Notes: generated by a model not told the origin, from the letters alone. 64,000 bases of DNA from Chrysoperla carnea (GCF_905475395.1 NC_058338.1:4155001-4219000), one strand, 5' to 3'. Shown: positions 37,396 to 50,325, numbered from the stretch's first letter. Numbers and translations are program-made.

Positions 37396-37735
37396 GTAAT
37401 CTAAGTACATCTAAGTGTTTCTGTATTGGCGAAATAATTTGATAAATATGTAATATTTTTTTCTTAAATAGTTTTTTTAGTATTGCCTACCCAATTAAAT
37501 CAATTATTGTTTTATGATAGTCGCCTTTATATTCTAAAGTGACACTTACTACGTTTAATGAGTTTGATTGGTCTGTGAATGCATAAATCCTTCTATTTTT
37601 CCCATAGTCATATTTCCCGAATAAGGCCTCATATCAAAATTTGGTAAAGAGCTTTTCCATTTGTCCTGACAAGCTTAATTTATTGGTATAATTTTCTGCT
37701 ATCACTAAGAGAACACTCTGTATATATAAGAAGGC
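37396..37735 (+). repeat. Dispersed ~335-bp repeat, copy 2
   Basis: Collinear with 10895-11232 (GTGTTTCTGTATTGG, TTTGATAAATATGTA, TTTGGTAAAGAGCTTTTCCA), ending GAACACTCTGTATATA, a terminus style common in insect DNA transposons. Confidence 0.7.
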
Positions 37736-39126
37736 CTCAAGGTCCCAATTGTTTAAAAATTTTTTTTTTTAGTCTAAAAGAAAATTTAAGAAAATTTTGT
37801 TAACCAACAATTGTCTAACTTATTGAAAATTTAACTTTCTTTTTTTCAAATTCTTAAATTAATATTTAAGGCTTTAAAAAAGTTATTTAGTGTTTTTGAC
37901 GCTATTACACAAATGACCCAAAAAGACCTTTTTAAAGCATTCGTGGCAAATTTTTTTTTTTTTAAATTTTCTCCATTTTAAAATATCTCAAATATTATTA
38001 TTTTATGAAAAAATGGAATAATATTTGCGAAAATCGAAACACTATTTTGTTCTTCTGTAATTGTTTATAACTTTTACAGTTTTTATGAGCTGAAAAACGC
38101 TTCCTATACATTTTTCTAGACATCATTCGGAATCCAACGAGCTATCACGCGTACTTTTGCGGCCAGTATTTCACCAATTTGAACTTAAGTGGGCTAGACT
38201 AATCGTAATACTTCAGAAGTATAAGTTTTGCAAATTTTCACATGCGTTTTTCCACTAAGTACATGTTAAATATCCACAAGAAAATTTGCTATAATACTTA
38301 CAAAATCCAAAAAGTAGAACGTTCAAAATAACTTCCGCAAAAAACAACTTCCAGAATAAATCACACAAATAACTCGCACAAAACTCACACGAAAAAACAC
38401 AAAAGAATTCCTCAAAAAAAAAAATAAATAAAATAATTCAAGTTTCAAATATTTTCAAAAAAAAATCACTAGTTAAACACACGTCGCCAAATAAAAGACC
38501 GTATTTTCTTTCGTTTCGATGATAATATTTGATGACACGTAACGTAAATAAAACACGTAAAACCGTTAACTCGTCGTACGATCGTATCTATCGGTACCGA
38601 CTCGCATGTGATACATTTGAATTCACTCGGTAAACTAACTGTTGTTATGTGTTTTCAAAAACATCAACATCCCATATTCGCTCCTAAAAGCTTTTCACTA
38701 TTCCCATGCTATAACAAAGTCGTGTATATATCGTATTCTATATATCTATATATATTTAGTATAACTTTACGATAGGTTTGAAGAAAAGTAAACCGCGAAC
38801 TCGTTATGGAGCATGCGTAGTCGTGTAGCCGTTATATTGTTTGATATAACATACGAGCGTATATATATAGTTGTATAGAAGGTATATAAAGCCTTTATTT
38901 TTAAATGATAAGCCCTGTTGCGCTTTTAATGCTTTTATACTATGAAGTAAATACTATTTTTTTGTCTATCTATTTTTATGGGATAATTTGCTTTTAAATA
39001 TGCGGTTTTTAGGAACTAACAAGGAAAAAACCGCAAACGTAATATTTTAATTATATAAAATATTTAATAAAACTGATAAAATTCCCTTTCTTTACACTAA
39101 AAGATGTATGAAAATTTCACAGAACA
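37736..39126. other. Intergenic, no supported gene
   Basis: AT-rich. I see short A-rich tandem-like stretches near 38330-38420 (repeated AACT.CACA) but no coding features. Confidence 0.45.
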
Positions 39127-39780
39127 AGTGAAAATTACAAAAAACCCCCGACAAATGCGATTTATTCCTTGTAAACCGATTTTTGGAAACTTAGCTATCA
39201 AATGTTCTCAATCAAGTCAGTTCGAATGTTTAGGGGCTGTGATGTCACTGAGAAACACACAGACGCACAATTAAACACTTTAAACTTATAACACTCCTTC
39301 TTAATTCAATATCAAAATGATGGTCAAGGACATCAGATGAGATGAAAATTATATTTAAAGGGCTATCACTTTTTGAGGCAAATTTTTGGAAATATTTTAA
39401 TTGTAATTGAAATATTTGAGTTGACTTTGTTCTTTTGAATTATTGTTTTGAATTACCTGATTATTAAATCATTTCACTTTTCGAAATTAATTGAGGCAGA
39501 TTTATTTGACCATTCATTTCCATAGTTATTATTTATATGTTAAAATTATATGTCATGCCTTTTCCAAACTGAATTGATTTTCAAGATCATTCCAATTTTT
39601 TAGTTTTTTCGGGTACGGAAATCTAAGATCGTACTTGAAACATAGCTGAAAACAGTCTCCGTTAAATTACCTTTCAAATTAAACCAACAAAATTAAAGTC
39701 AGTACATCCGTTCAGGCGCTACGATGCCACAGACAGACAAACACTCAGACACACACACTCCATTTTTTAGTTCGGAGGTT
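39127..39780 (+). repeat. Dispersed repeat G, copy 2 (long form)
   Basis: The first ~390 bp match 27333-27722. The rest (GTTTTTTCGGGTACGGAA, TTAAATTACCTTTCAAATTA, GCGCTACGATGCCACAGACA) matches, reversed, the left part of 49650-50325 and 46789-47145. This gives a family of roughly 650 bp in full form. Confidence 0.8.
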
Positions 39781-40544
39781 AATAAAAGGGCATGATATGT
39801 GAATTAAAAAACTGTAAGTTACTTGAAAGTCAGTTCAGTCGTTTGAAAGTTGTGAACTCAAAAAATTTACTAGGTACTTCTTATCTATTCCTATACATCC
39901 ATAAAACTCCACAGCGAAGCGTAGCAAAATACAGCTAGGGCTTTTACCCTAAAATTAGGATTCCTCGCCAAAATAATAAAATCTATTTAGTTGTGAACAA
40001 AAAAACTTTGTATTTAAAAATTGAAGTTTCCCAACGAAGCGGGTAGTTCACAGCAAATAATTTATAAATGATTATTTTTAAAAAAAAGTTTTTCATTTAT
40101 CCACATAAAAATGAAAGTTTTTCATTTCATTTCATATGATTATATTAATTAATATTATTAAATACATAATAATAGAAAGTTTATTAAAGAAAAATGTTGA
40201 ATAACCACTTCAGTCAGACTCATAGTTATAGTATAGTAAATGATGATTCATTTTATTTATATAAAATATATCCACGAGTTATTTATATGCCATAGATATT
40301 ATAAGAACCACATCTATAAGCTATGTGAAACAGAGTTAGTTATAGCTTTAAGCCTCAATAATATTAAACAATAAAAGGAATAAATATACATCTATAATAC
40401 TTGCATAAAGTTATATTATATATTATATTATATTGTATTCACGATTATTATTAATAGTAATCATTAAATAATGTATATGATACAATGTTTTCATGGATAG
40501 GGTAATTCATTTGAATTGATATAGCTGTTATAGAAAAGCTTGTC

Positions 40545-40762
40545 AATCCTAGTAGCTCAGCTGGTTAAGGCTTAAGCAATTCCTTTCGTGGTATGCCTTG
40601 GGTAGCGGTGATGGGCTGGTGTCTCAGCTTCTGAAAATCATTGAGGAGCTGATAAATGAAATTATCAGCGGAAAAGGTGGTAAAACACATATACGATATC
40701 ACAATGGGCTTTATAGCCTAAGTGTGTCCTTCGTGGACAGCCTATATACAACCTAACCTATA
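40545..40762 (+). mobile_element. tRNA-derived SINE, copy 3, internally deleted
   Basis: The head AGTAGCTCAGCTGGTTAAGG is intact, but about 65 bp containing the B box are missing after GGGTAGCGG. The body GAGGAGCTGATAAATGAAAT and the CCTAACCTA tail remain. Without the B box it should not be transcribed by RNA polymerase III. Confidence 0.85.
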
Positions 40763-40794
40763 GAGCTTAAAGTTTATATTTTAATTATTTTCGA

Positions 40795-41362
40795 CCAAAC
40801 GACCTCGCACAAATTATATTTAATCTGCATTTCAGTCAAACTTTTTTCAAATTTTGGGGAATGATAGTAGTCATTCTGAATAAAAGTTCCCATGGTCACA
40901 AGTCATGAAAATGACAGGATTTCAAGTTATCGCTAAATTAAAATTGGAAAATGTACTCATTTATATAAAAAAAAATTATTGTCATTTAATTGTCAAAAAT
41001 CATGTACGTATATATGTATCTGAAAATATTGACCTTAACCATTCATAATATTGATCCACTGAACATTTAAGACTGCTTCCTCTTTGAATTTCGTAACATT
41101 GTCTTCAAAAAAACAAGAATTAAAAAACAACACCCTTACATTAAAAAACACACGTATGCATGTAGTTATACATATCTGTATATGTATTTGCCTATACACA
41201 CATAGTCATATATTATACAAATAAGTATATTTTCCAACTTTAACCAACTTGTGACCATGGGAACTTTTCTTTAGAATGACTTAAACTATTATTTTCTAAA
41301 ATTTGAAAAAGTTTGACCAAAACGCAGATTACATCTGATTTTTGCGAGGTCTTTTGAGGATA
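40795..41362. mobile_element. Long-TIR foldback element (~565 bp)
   Basis: The left arm (about 40798-40905; GACCTCGCACAAATTATATT, TCAAATTTTGGGGAATGATA, AAGTTCCCATGGTCACAAGT) is inverted in the right arm (about 41244-41359; TTGTGACCATGGGAACTTTT, CGCAGATTACATCTGATTTT, GCGAGGTC). The arms are about 110 bp with a ~340-bp non-coding core. Confidence 0.8.
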
Positions 41363-42239
41363 ATTTATTATATTCTCTCCTCACTGAAGTTCGTTTCCAT
41401 AATGCCACAAGTCACAAAACTACTTGTTGAAAGTGACTTTTTTAAAAATTGGTTTTATAATTGTGGATAAAAATAAGCTTGTGTAGTGTCTCATAAATTG
41501 ACAGTCAGGTTTCCGTATGCTACAGCTTTTCACTGGTTACCTTCTGATAATAGAGTAAAATTTAATCCGATAATAAAATTTTCTATCAGTTGAATCACCT
41601 ACAATGAATTACCGAGTACATGATTTTATATTAAACATATATAAGTTTCTAAACATATTTCAACTCTAAAACATACATATCAAAATCTATATATAACTAT
41701 TTGATATTTACAAAATAATATATAAAAGATGAATTTTAGTCTATCAAACAACTATACAAAACCTTTAAGGTTTGTTGTATTTATTTAATATATTGTGTTT
41801 CTAATAGTTCTAACAAGTAGACCGTCAATTCAAAATTACTCGAAATTTTCACGGTTTTTTTTGTCTCCCAATTAGAGAATTCATAACGATAAGTTTGGTC
41901 ATAAAGAAAAATAAAGTTTATAAATAAAAGTCGTAGATCGAGTATTGAATTTATAGAAATTAATTATTTGTCTACCATGGTGGTCGAAAAACAAAAAAGA
42001 CCTGATAAAAATAGACAGAAAGTTTTATAGACCCAGAGTATTGTTGTATTTACGAGTTGGTTGGGCTGAGTTTGTCGACTAAAGACAAAGTCAAAAATGG
42101 GACACTATTACAGAAATTTTTTTCGGTTTATTTTTGCCGGGCCTATTTTTTCCAAAAATATAGTTGTTGGCAAAACTATACGAGAAAAAAGAGGCAAAAA
42201 GTTTTCAATTATCTAAGGGATTGAATAATAGAGTGCAAT

Positions 42240-42580
42240 TTGCCGTTTTAAAAACAAAATGATTGATCCTCGAGTTGAAATTATTTATAGCTTATTTTCA
42301 ACTTTGATGATTAATTTTGTTATAACATCATGAATGTTGACGAAAAATAAGAATACAATTTTTTGATATCTGCCTTGATTTTCGAAATATCGAAAGCTAA
42401 ATAATTAAACAAAATTTTCAATTTTCGATATTTTGAAAATTACTCCAGATATCTAAAAATTTTATTCTTACTTTTCGTCTTATATTGTCGAGTTAAAACA
42501 TAATTCACCATCAAAATTGAAAATATATAGTTTTTTTTTAAATTTGTATCTCCACTGCCATGCTCATACATGCTTAATTA
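42240..42580. mobile_element. Inverted-repeat element related to the one in ModSP intron 2
   Basis: The left arm with TTTTCAACTTTGATGATTAA and GACGAAAAATAAGAATACAA is inverted in the right arm (ATTCTTACTTTTCGTCTTAT, CACCATCAAAATTGAAAATA). The right end carries CATGCTCATACATGCTTAA, the reverse of the family terminus TTAAGGATGTATGAGC. 41363-42239 to the left holds nothing recognised. Confidence 0.7.
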
Positions 42581-42737
42581 GTCTGGCACAGCGCGTTTTT
42601 TTATTCAATAAGGTTTTAAGTTTAATTTAAATATATTTTTTTTAATATCCATCGAATAATTTTGGAGAAATCTATAAAAACAACCAATGTTAAATATGCC
42701 TACTTTTGAAATCATTTGTTTATTTAAATAATCGCCT

Positions 42738-42825
42738 GCTCCTGCTAAAATTTTCAGAATTGATTCTGACTTCTGACAGCCCCTGCTAAAATTTTCAGAA
42801 TTGATTCTGACTTTGTCGAACTTCA
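42738..42825 (+). repeat. Short tandem duplication, two ~44-bp units
   Basis: CCTGCTAAAATTTTCAGAAT followed by TGATTCTGACTT occurs twice in direct succession. It looks like a simple local duplication. The overlapping minus-strand frame is not a gene. Confidence 0.8.
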
Positions 42826-43436
42826 TATAACAAAAAAACCAAGCCTTTACATCTTTTAAACTTTCTTAATCTCCTTCTTAAATTTCTTTATTATCAAACT
42901 TACCATTATCAATCCTCAAAAATGCAGACAAACAATAATCATAGAAATTTCGCTTCATTATGAACTCACGATCTAATAATAGTACCTACTAGAAAATAGA
43001 AAATAGAGATATGAACTCTTACATAAATAATAAAATGTCTTCAAGCATTAATTGTCGGTTTTATATTATGAGGATTGCTCTTTAGTTATAAAGTACTTGT
43101 ACTTATGTACTTAGAGAGACGTATGATGTACATACTTCTCTATTTAAAGTCAAATATTCAAATGGTCGACGTTGTCAACAAATATATATATATATATATA
43201 CGAGAACGACATCGCATATATTGGCGATCATAATAGCTTAGGAGAAAATGATGAGAAGTCTATCTTTCTATGATGGTTATGGTTTGAAAATGAACCTAAA
43301 GTAATCAAAAACAATCCCTTTGATTTGCAAAACAAAAGAACAATTTATTATTTGTTATTGATATTGAAACTATCAATATAGAATTGTCAGGGGCGCAATT
43401 ATAAGGTTGGAGATGAGGAAACAATTCACTTAATCT

Positions 43437-43812
43437 ATTTTTAACCGACTTCAAACAAAAAAGGAGGAGGTTATCAATTCGACGTTGCTTCCCATGTGGT
43501 CCCATTTCATTTTGGTCCAGTTCTGACAACGGCATCCATGAGAAAACCATAAATGTCTTAAAAATGCATTAAGTATGCACGACAAGAGAACGAATAGATT
43601 CAGATTCACTAAAAATCACAAAATAAAAATAAAAACTTTTAACAAAAAGAAAACCGACTTCAAAAGAAAAACTTTTCCAAAACAAATAAATAACCACTAA
43701 AAAGTAAAAAATAACGATAGTATAATGTAGTTAAAATTAATGTTATTTTTTACTTTTTAGTGCTTATTAATTTGTTTTTCTTTTGAAGTCGGAAAAGTTT
43801 TTTTTATATTAT
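43437..43812. mobile_element. Element with CCGACTTCAAA ends and an inverted pair
   Basis: AACCGACTTCAAACAAAAAA then GGAGGAGGTTATC occurs near the left, a motif common in insect repeats and also present at about 11661. At 43661-43792 CCGACTTCAAAAGAAAAACT is followed, after a ~100-bp interval, by its inverted copy TTTTTCTTTTGAAGTCGG, and the bases between also pair (ACTAAAAAGTAAAAAATAAC with its inverse). Confidence 0.65.
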
Positions 43813-43849
43813 TCTCTTAAGCGGATGTATGAGCATGGTAACAATAATT

Positions 43850-46378
43850 AATTTAAAAGCTCAAAATTTTTTTATAGTAGTCTTTTACTCAAAGAATATG
43901 TGGTTAAAATTTCAGCTTAAGTATCCATGCAAGTTTTGAAAAAAAAATATCATTGGAAATCGATATAAAATAATATATAAAAAATAATGCAAGCACTGAT
44001 ATTCAACCCTTTCTATACAGAGTATATCAGCAATTAACTCATGCAATTGCTTCATTTAGCTAGAATTAAATTTATAATTGATAATTTTAACTTCTTCGTA
44101 AAATAAATCGTTACTTTAGTTCCAGGAAGAAGTCAATTACTTTTAAATGGAATATCATGATACTCGAAGCAAACCTTTAAATATTAAAATTGAGAAACCT
44201 GATCAAAGGAAGAATAACTCATCAATTTCTGATATGATGAGTGCAATATATTGCAATAAGAGGATGGCAGAGAAGTGTGCAATTTTGAAAACAGTGTAAC
44301 AAAACAAAAATCCACTATCCATATCGAAAATTTCTATTTCGAACTTTTGCGGCTTTGCTTAGTCTATCAAGTTTACTGAGTTAATTTTTTTTATACCACC
44401 TAGCGTAACGATTGCAAGTGGCTAAGGAGTTAAAGAACCTGATTTTCTAAGAAAACATATATATATATGAAGTGTTCTGCCATTCGATATTAGGTATAGA
44501 AGAAAATACCCTAAAGCCTACAAAAGTTATCGGCGTATAAGGTTTGCGAATGGCCAAGTAAGATTATGAGCCAGAAAAGTATAAATTTTTTGATGTATTT
44601 ATAACCACTCAGAAATTTTCCTCGTTTATCGACATTAAAAAAGAGAAGTGAACCAAATGTCATTAATCATTTAAGCATTTCTAGGTATATAATTTTTTTA
44701 ATGTATTTTAAAATAGTATCAAAATAATTTGGAAAAATTGATGGGATATTGTATGACTACGTTTTCAAAATCGCACACTTCTATGTCCGCCCTGTACAGA
44801 TTGAAATGTTACGTATGGCTTCTCTGTGTATTTTAAACAAACAAATCATTTTCTGATAACTATGTATAACTCTTTATCAATTCTATCTCTTACCCCATTT
44901 ATATTTTTACCCCAATTTGCATCCCAATCAAACATCAACATTTGATTTATCCATTCATATTTCTGTGTCTCTGCTCAAGTTTAACAAAAATGTTTAACTA
45001 ACAACCGCATAAAATAAAAAATTAAAAGGGAGCTTTTGCAATAGTTAGGGGGCTTTTAGCAATAGGCTTACATTACTAGAGTAGGGATGGGTGTATATTA
45101 TAAACTGTACTCTTTATTTTGTAAAAACTTACCAAATGGCATTATTAGCATCAAAGTTCGTAAATTATTTCGCTCAAATTAAAAACCATTTTATAAAGGT
45201 GTTTTTTTAATTTTGTCATTAATTTAGTAATAATCAATTTATAGATTAAACAATCTTAGAAATTATGCGTCTTGATGCCCTCAGAAAGTGGCTTCAAGCG
45301 GAATCCTGAGAAATGTATAGTTGCCGAGAAATTAAATTGTTTTGAAAATTTATTATTACGTTATTGTTATATAACTTTAAATTAGAAAGGTGTTCTTTAT
45401 AAATACTCAAACATTTTTTGTTTGAAATATTTTTTTGTATACCGAAAAGTTTATACAGTAATTGATAGCAAAAATCTAGCTTTTTTGAGTTTGTTCATTC
45501 AAAAATGGTCTTTATAGATTTCGCAGATATGCTTAGATTTCGCAGATATAACAATTTTGATACGAAAAAACAATTTTGGGTAAAGCCTTTTCAGTCCGTT
45601 GTTTGATTAAACTGTACGGTTTTGCGGGAAAATGTTTCGACCAAAAAATGTGACTTTTCTAATCAATAACAACTTTCTAATTTAAAGTGTTCATCTATTG
45701 ATAATCAGTTATGGAGTAGAGTGAGCTTTTCATTGAGCTGGAAAACTAGGTCAAGTTTATTGTCTGAAGTGCGCCTACACACCCAACATTTTTCGCTTGA
45801 AGCATTTTTATCGATAAAAGTTATTTTTTGAGTTTCAAAACGTTCAATCCGATAATTTATCAACAATTTGTAATAAATGGTATATGATTGATAACGTAAT
45901 AATAAAGTTATTGTAAATAAGTCTATAAATATTTTATTATGAAATGTTACTTAAAATGTCTTTAAAGTTATACAAAGCAATTTCACAGCATATAGTTCTC
46001 TCTCACAAAGTTGATGTTTTGCCTCAAGCAACAAATGAGTTGTTGTTATTCGAGTTGGTTTGTGCTGGTGCACCATCTATCTATAATACATAGATCTTAT
46101 TTCTATGTGTATTTCTAGTAGTATAACATTACACTCATATAACTAAATGGGAACATAGAACAATTTTTTTTTTTTTAATCATCATCCAACTATGTATTAA
46201 AGCGAATATTTACTTCTGACTCCATGCACATACTAGAAGAAGAAAAAAACCGAAAAAAAATGGTATATGTATATATATATATAGAAAATGATATGTGAGT
46301 AGTAATATTTCTTTGCTTTTTTTTTGTGGTATACTCGGAGAAATTTTTCTATTATAAAAAATAATATCTCGGTATTTT
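43850..46378. other. Intergenic, no supported gene
   Basis: Begins next to a lone end of the ATGTATGAGC family (43818-43850). A T run (46166-46177) and a TA repeat (about 46266-46282) are present. No coding features. Confidence 0.45.
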
Positions 46379-46788
46379 TATACCATGTATATATGAAATA
46401 TACATAGTATATTAAGTTTAGTCCCAAGTTTGTAACGCTTAAAAATAATGATGCTAGGAAAAAAATTTAGTCATTGGTGTTCATAAAATCACCTAATTAG
46501 TCCATTTCCGGTTGTCCGTCCGTCCGTCCATCTGTGGACACGATAACTCAAAAACGAAAAAAGATATCGACCTGAAATTTTTACAGCGTACTCAGGACGT
46601 AAAAAGTGAGGTCAAGTTCGTAAATGAGCATCATAGGTCAATTGGGTCTTGGGTCCGTAGGACCCATCTTGTAAACCGTTAGAGATAGAACAAAAGTTTA
46701 AATGTAGAGAATGTTCCTTATCAAAAATGAGACAACTTGTGTTTGAAACATTTTTTCGTAAACATCACTGTTTACCCGTGAGGGCACC
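46379..46788 (-). mobile_element. ATACCATG-family element, one end only
   Basis: Starts (plus strand) ATACCATGTATATATGAAAT and runs through TTTAGTCCCAAGTTTGTAAC, the TCCGTCCGTCC repeat and CATCTTGTAAACCGTTAGAG to GTTTACCCGTGAGGGC, where it is cut. Repeat G starts at once at 46789, so one element probably inserted in or replaced the other. Confidence 0.8.
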
Positions 46789-47145
46789 AATTCAAACAAA
46801 AGGGGAGCTATAAGTGTGACCGCTGTGTGTGTGTGATTGTTTGTCTGTCTGTGGCATCGTAGCGGCTAAACGGATGAACCGATTTTGATTTTTTTGGTTT
46901 TGTTTGAAAGGCAATTTAATGGAGAATGTTCTTAGCTACGTTTAAAGTGCGAATTTAGGATTCCATACTCGTAGAAAACAAAAATTTGCGATTATCATCC
47001 AAATCGGCTCAATTTTCTTTAAGGAAAAATTGCAATTTAATGAAGAGAGTTCTTAAATATGTTTCAAATGTTAGTTTAGGGTTCCGTACCCGAAAATTTT
47101 GTCGGCGGCTTTTTAAATTTTGTAAATTTCACTTACTATGTAATT
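46789..47145 (-). repeat. Dispersed repeat G, copy 3
   Basis: Shares AAAAGGGGAGCTATAAGTGT, CTGTGGCATCGTAGCGGCTA, the GGCAATTTAATGGAGA block and the TTTTAAATTTTGTAAATTTC end with 49650-50325. Internally deleted compared with that copy. Confidence 0.75.
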
Positions 47146-48361
47146 TAATCGGATAAAAAAATGTTTACATTATTCCAAAATAAAAAATTCTCCGTGTACT
47201 TTTTATTATTTTAAATGTTAGAAAAATGGTTTTTTCTGTAAAAGAACTTTAATTATTATATTGTTGGTTTAGCAATGTGATGGAATGGATGATGGTTCAC
47301 GTTGGTTTTTCTTTATTTTTATTTTTACAAGAAGACCTCAAACAACAATAATATATTATAGCATGATGCATAGCGGTAAGTGTGTATTGACATCAATTCA
47401 TAAAAGAATTTCGTAGCTCTTTGTAGAAAAATTGGTATGATATATTATTAAAAAAGAGAGAGCGAGAGAATTTAACCAAAAAATTTATAAGAATTTATAC
47501 ACACGGCATACTAAAAGGGGAAATTTGGATATAATAAAGAGTGATCATAAATTTCAATTTTTTCCCCAATTTCGTAGATTTTTTGTATTTTATAAATACA
47601 TATTTCGACTACCAAGTAGTCATCAGCATTATGAATTAGCTAATCGTAATTACTCTTATGTTACTCGTTGCTAATTTAGTGGCGAACTGCACAGCGGACT
47701 GTTGAAATTTATTTCGAAATATCCTAGAATTCTTATTTATTATCTTTGATAATATTTATAAAGAGTGATCAGATAAGAGTTACACATTTTTTAATTCAAA
47801 TTAAAACAAATCGGTATGAGATATCAATATTTTTTCTAATTTGAGATATTGAATCATGACATTTTTATTTAACAATTGTTCATGTAAATTAACGCTTGTT
47901 AGAAGCAACAAGACCATTTTCATATATAGTATTCAATTTCACCTCTACAAGATGGGCCATTTTTAAACATAAAAAAAACTAACAATTTTTGTTCAAGACA
48001 TTTTTTCGAAAAACGTTAGCTTTCGGATTAACAAATTAAAAATGTATAAACGCAATTTAATCCCCCTATAAAAAGACCTTTTCATTTTAAAATGTGATAT
48101 TCTATCGGTCAAAAAACTTATTACTGACTGTCCGAAACTATAATGAAGCGCAATTGAAATGAAATGGTTTATACAAATGCTTTTATAGTCAAGAATTTAA
48201 TGGTGGAAGCGCAAATAAGCCATATACGAGATATACTTATAATGTTAAATATATAGTTCACTGCGCCAACACCTATTTATACTTTTAATGACATACACTT
48301 CACAAAAATCCATTTTTAACCTTTTTTAATGTGTTTAATTATTTGATAATATCTTTTAAAA
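47146..48361. other. Intergenic; one possible retroelement remnant
   Basis: The minus strand at 47604-47636 reads GCTGATGACTACTTGGTAGT followed by CGAAATATG, a perfect 6-bp stem motif of the style common at ends of insect retroelements. No reading frame goes with it. The rest is unassigned. Confidence 0.35.
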
Positions 48362-48880
48362 ACAAGTGAAAACAAACAATTGACTGAGTTAATTGTTGAA
48401 ATACCATGTATAGAAAGTGTTGATTACTCTATCACATTAGACATACATACGTGTCACACATATATAGCTAATATTTTTGCGCTCTCACGGGTAAATAGTG
48501 ATGTTTACGAAAAAATGTTTCTAACTAAAGTTGTTTATTTTTTTATGAGGAACATTTTTTATATTTAAACTTTTGTTCTATCTTAAACGGTTTACAAGAT
48601 TTGTCCTATGGAACCACGATCCAATTGATCTATGATGCTCATTTACGAACTCGACCTCACTTTTTACGTCCTGAGCGTGCTGTAAAAATTTCAGCTTGAT
48701 ATCTTTTTTCGTTTTTGAGTTATCGTGTTGACAGACGGACGGACGGATAACCGAAAATGGACTAATTAGATGATTCTATGAACACCTATAGCAAAATTTT
48801 GTTCATAGCATCAATATTTTTAAGCGTTACAAACATGGAACTAAACTTAATGGACTATGTAACTATTATACATGGTATAA
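48362..48880 (+). mobile_element. ATACCATG-family element, near full length
   Basis: From ACAAGTGAAAACAAACAATT to TATACATGGTATAA, collinear with 17608-18168. It carries the GGTTTACAAGAT block, ATGATGCTCATTTACGAACT, ACAGACGGACGGACGG and TAAGCGTTACAAAC. The open frames at 48380-48568 and 48778-48966 lie in it and are not genes. Confidence 0.85.
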
Positions 48881-49649
48881 AAGTTACATTTATAACAGAA
48901 TCAACCATATACCTACCTATTTGGTTTGTGTTCTATACATGCATTGAAATCTTTTTTACCCATTAAAAGTATATGATATATATGTTGAATGTATATAAAC
49001 CAAAATTTTATTAATAATTTTAAAGTTTTCTTGATGGTTTTTAACTCAAAATAATAAACACACATACTTTTATTAATATTATAGAGTTTTCAGACCTTTT
49101 AAATGATTTGATTTGATGACACACACTCTACCAGTCTACCGCCTTAAACCATAAAATAATGAAGTATGTGACAAATGCGTTTATTATTAAATTTAATTAT
49201 TTAATTACATTTATCATACTTATTAAAAATTTGTTGTTTCCCGTATAATTTTAATTATTTTAATGCGTAAATTTACAATTTAACCCGTCGACACTCTAAT
49301 TTTGAGCATTTTTCTCACGCTTGATAACATTTAAAACTTAAATAACATTTATTCTTCAAATGGTATATATTGAAAATTTTTCTATCTTCATATAATTTTA
49401 TCGAATTATAAGTTTTTCAGATGTTCAATCAATCTATAGTTTTTTTTAAATATATTTTTTTACAAGTCCTTCAGAAATTGTGAGAAATTTTCTTATCACG
49501 AGAGTAAAGGTGTAAGCAAAAAAATATTCATTTCAGAAATTTTCGGGCAGAATTTTTTTATAAAGCATAATCATTTTTTGTTTGAAAACGTGGATCAAGT
49601 TCTATGTTTGCGTAAGATGTGCGCCTATAGCGCAAAGGGTTAAATACCC

Positions 49650-50325
49650 CCAAATTAAAAAAAGGGGTGTTATAAGTTTGACCGCTATGTGTGTGTGTCT
49701 GTGTGTTTGTCTATCTGTGGCATCGTAGCGCCTAAACCAATTTTAATTTTTTTGATTTCATTTGTAAGGTAATTTAACGGAGAGTGTTCTTAGCTATGTA
49801 TGTTTCAAGTGCGAGCTTAGAGTTCCGTTCTCGAAAAAACTAAAAAATTGGCGATGATCTTCAAAATCGATTCAGTTTGAAAAAGGCATAACATATTATT
49901 TTAACATATAAATAATTACTATAGAAATGAATGGTCAAATAAACCTGGCTTAATTCATTTCGAAAAGTGAAATGGTCAAATAATTAGATAATTCAAAACA
50001 ATAATTCAAAAAAACAAAATCAACTCAAATACTTCAATTTCAATTAAAATATTTCCAAAAATTTGTCCCAAAAAATGATAGCTCTCAAAGTATTCTTTTC
50101 ATCTCATCTGATGTCCTTGACCATCACTTTGATATTGATTTAAGAAGAAGTGATATAAGTTTAAAGTGTTTAATTGTGCGTCTTTGTGTTTCTCAGTGAC
50201 ATCGTAGCCCCCTAAACGGTCGAACCGACTTTATTGAGAACATTTTATAGCTTCCAAAAATCGGTTTAGAAGGAATAAATCGCATTTTTTAAATCGGGTT
50301 TTTTAAATTTTATAAATTTCATATG
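49650..50325 (-). repeat. Dispersed repeat G, copy 4 (long form, reversed)
   Basis: The left part (GTGTTATAAGTTTGACCGCT, TGTGGCATCGTAGCG) pairs with the right part of 39127-39780. The right part (CATTTCGAAAAGTGAAATGG, CTGATGTCCTTGACCATCAC, AAATCGGTTTAGAAGGAATA) pairs with its left part. Non-coding. Confidence 0.8.
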
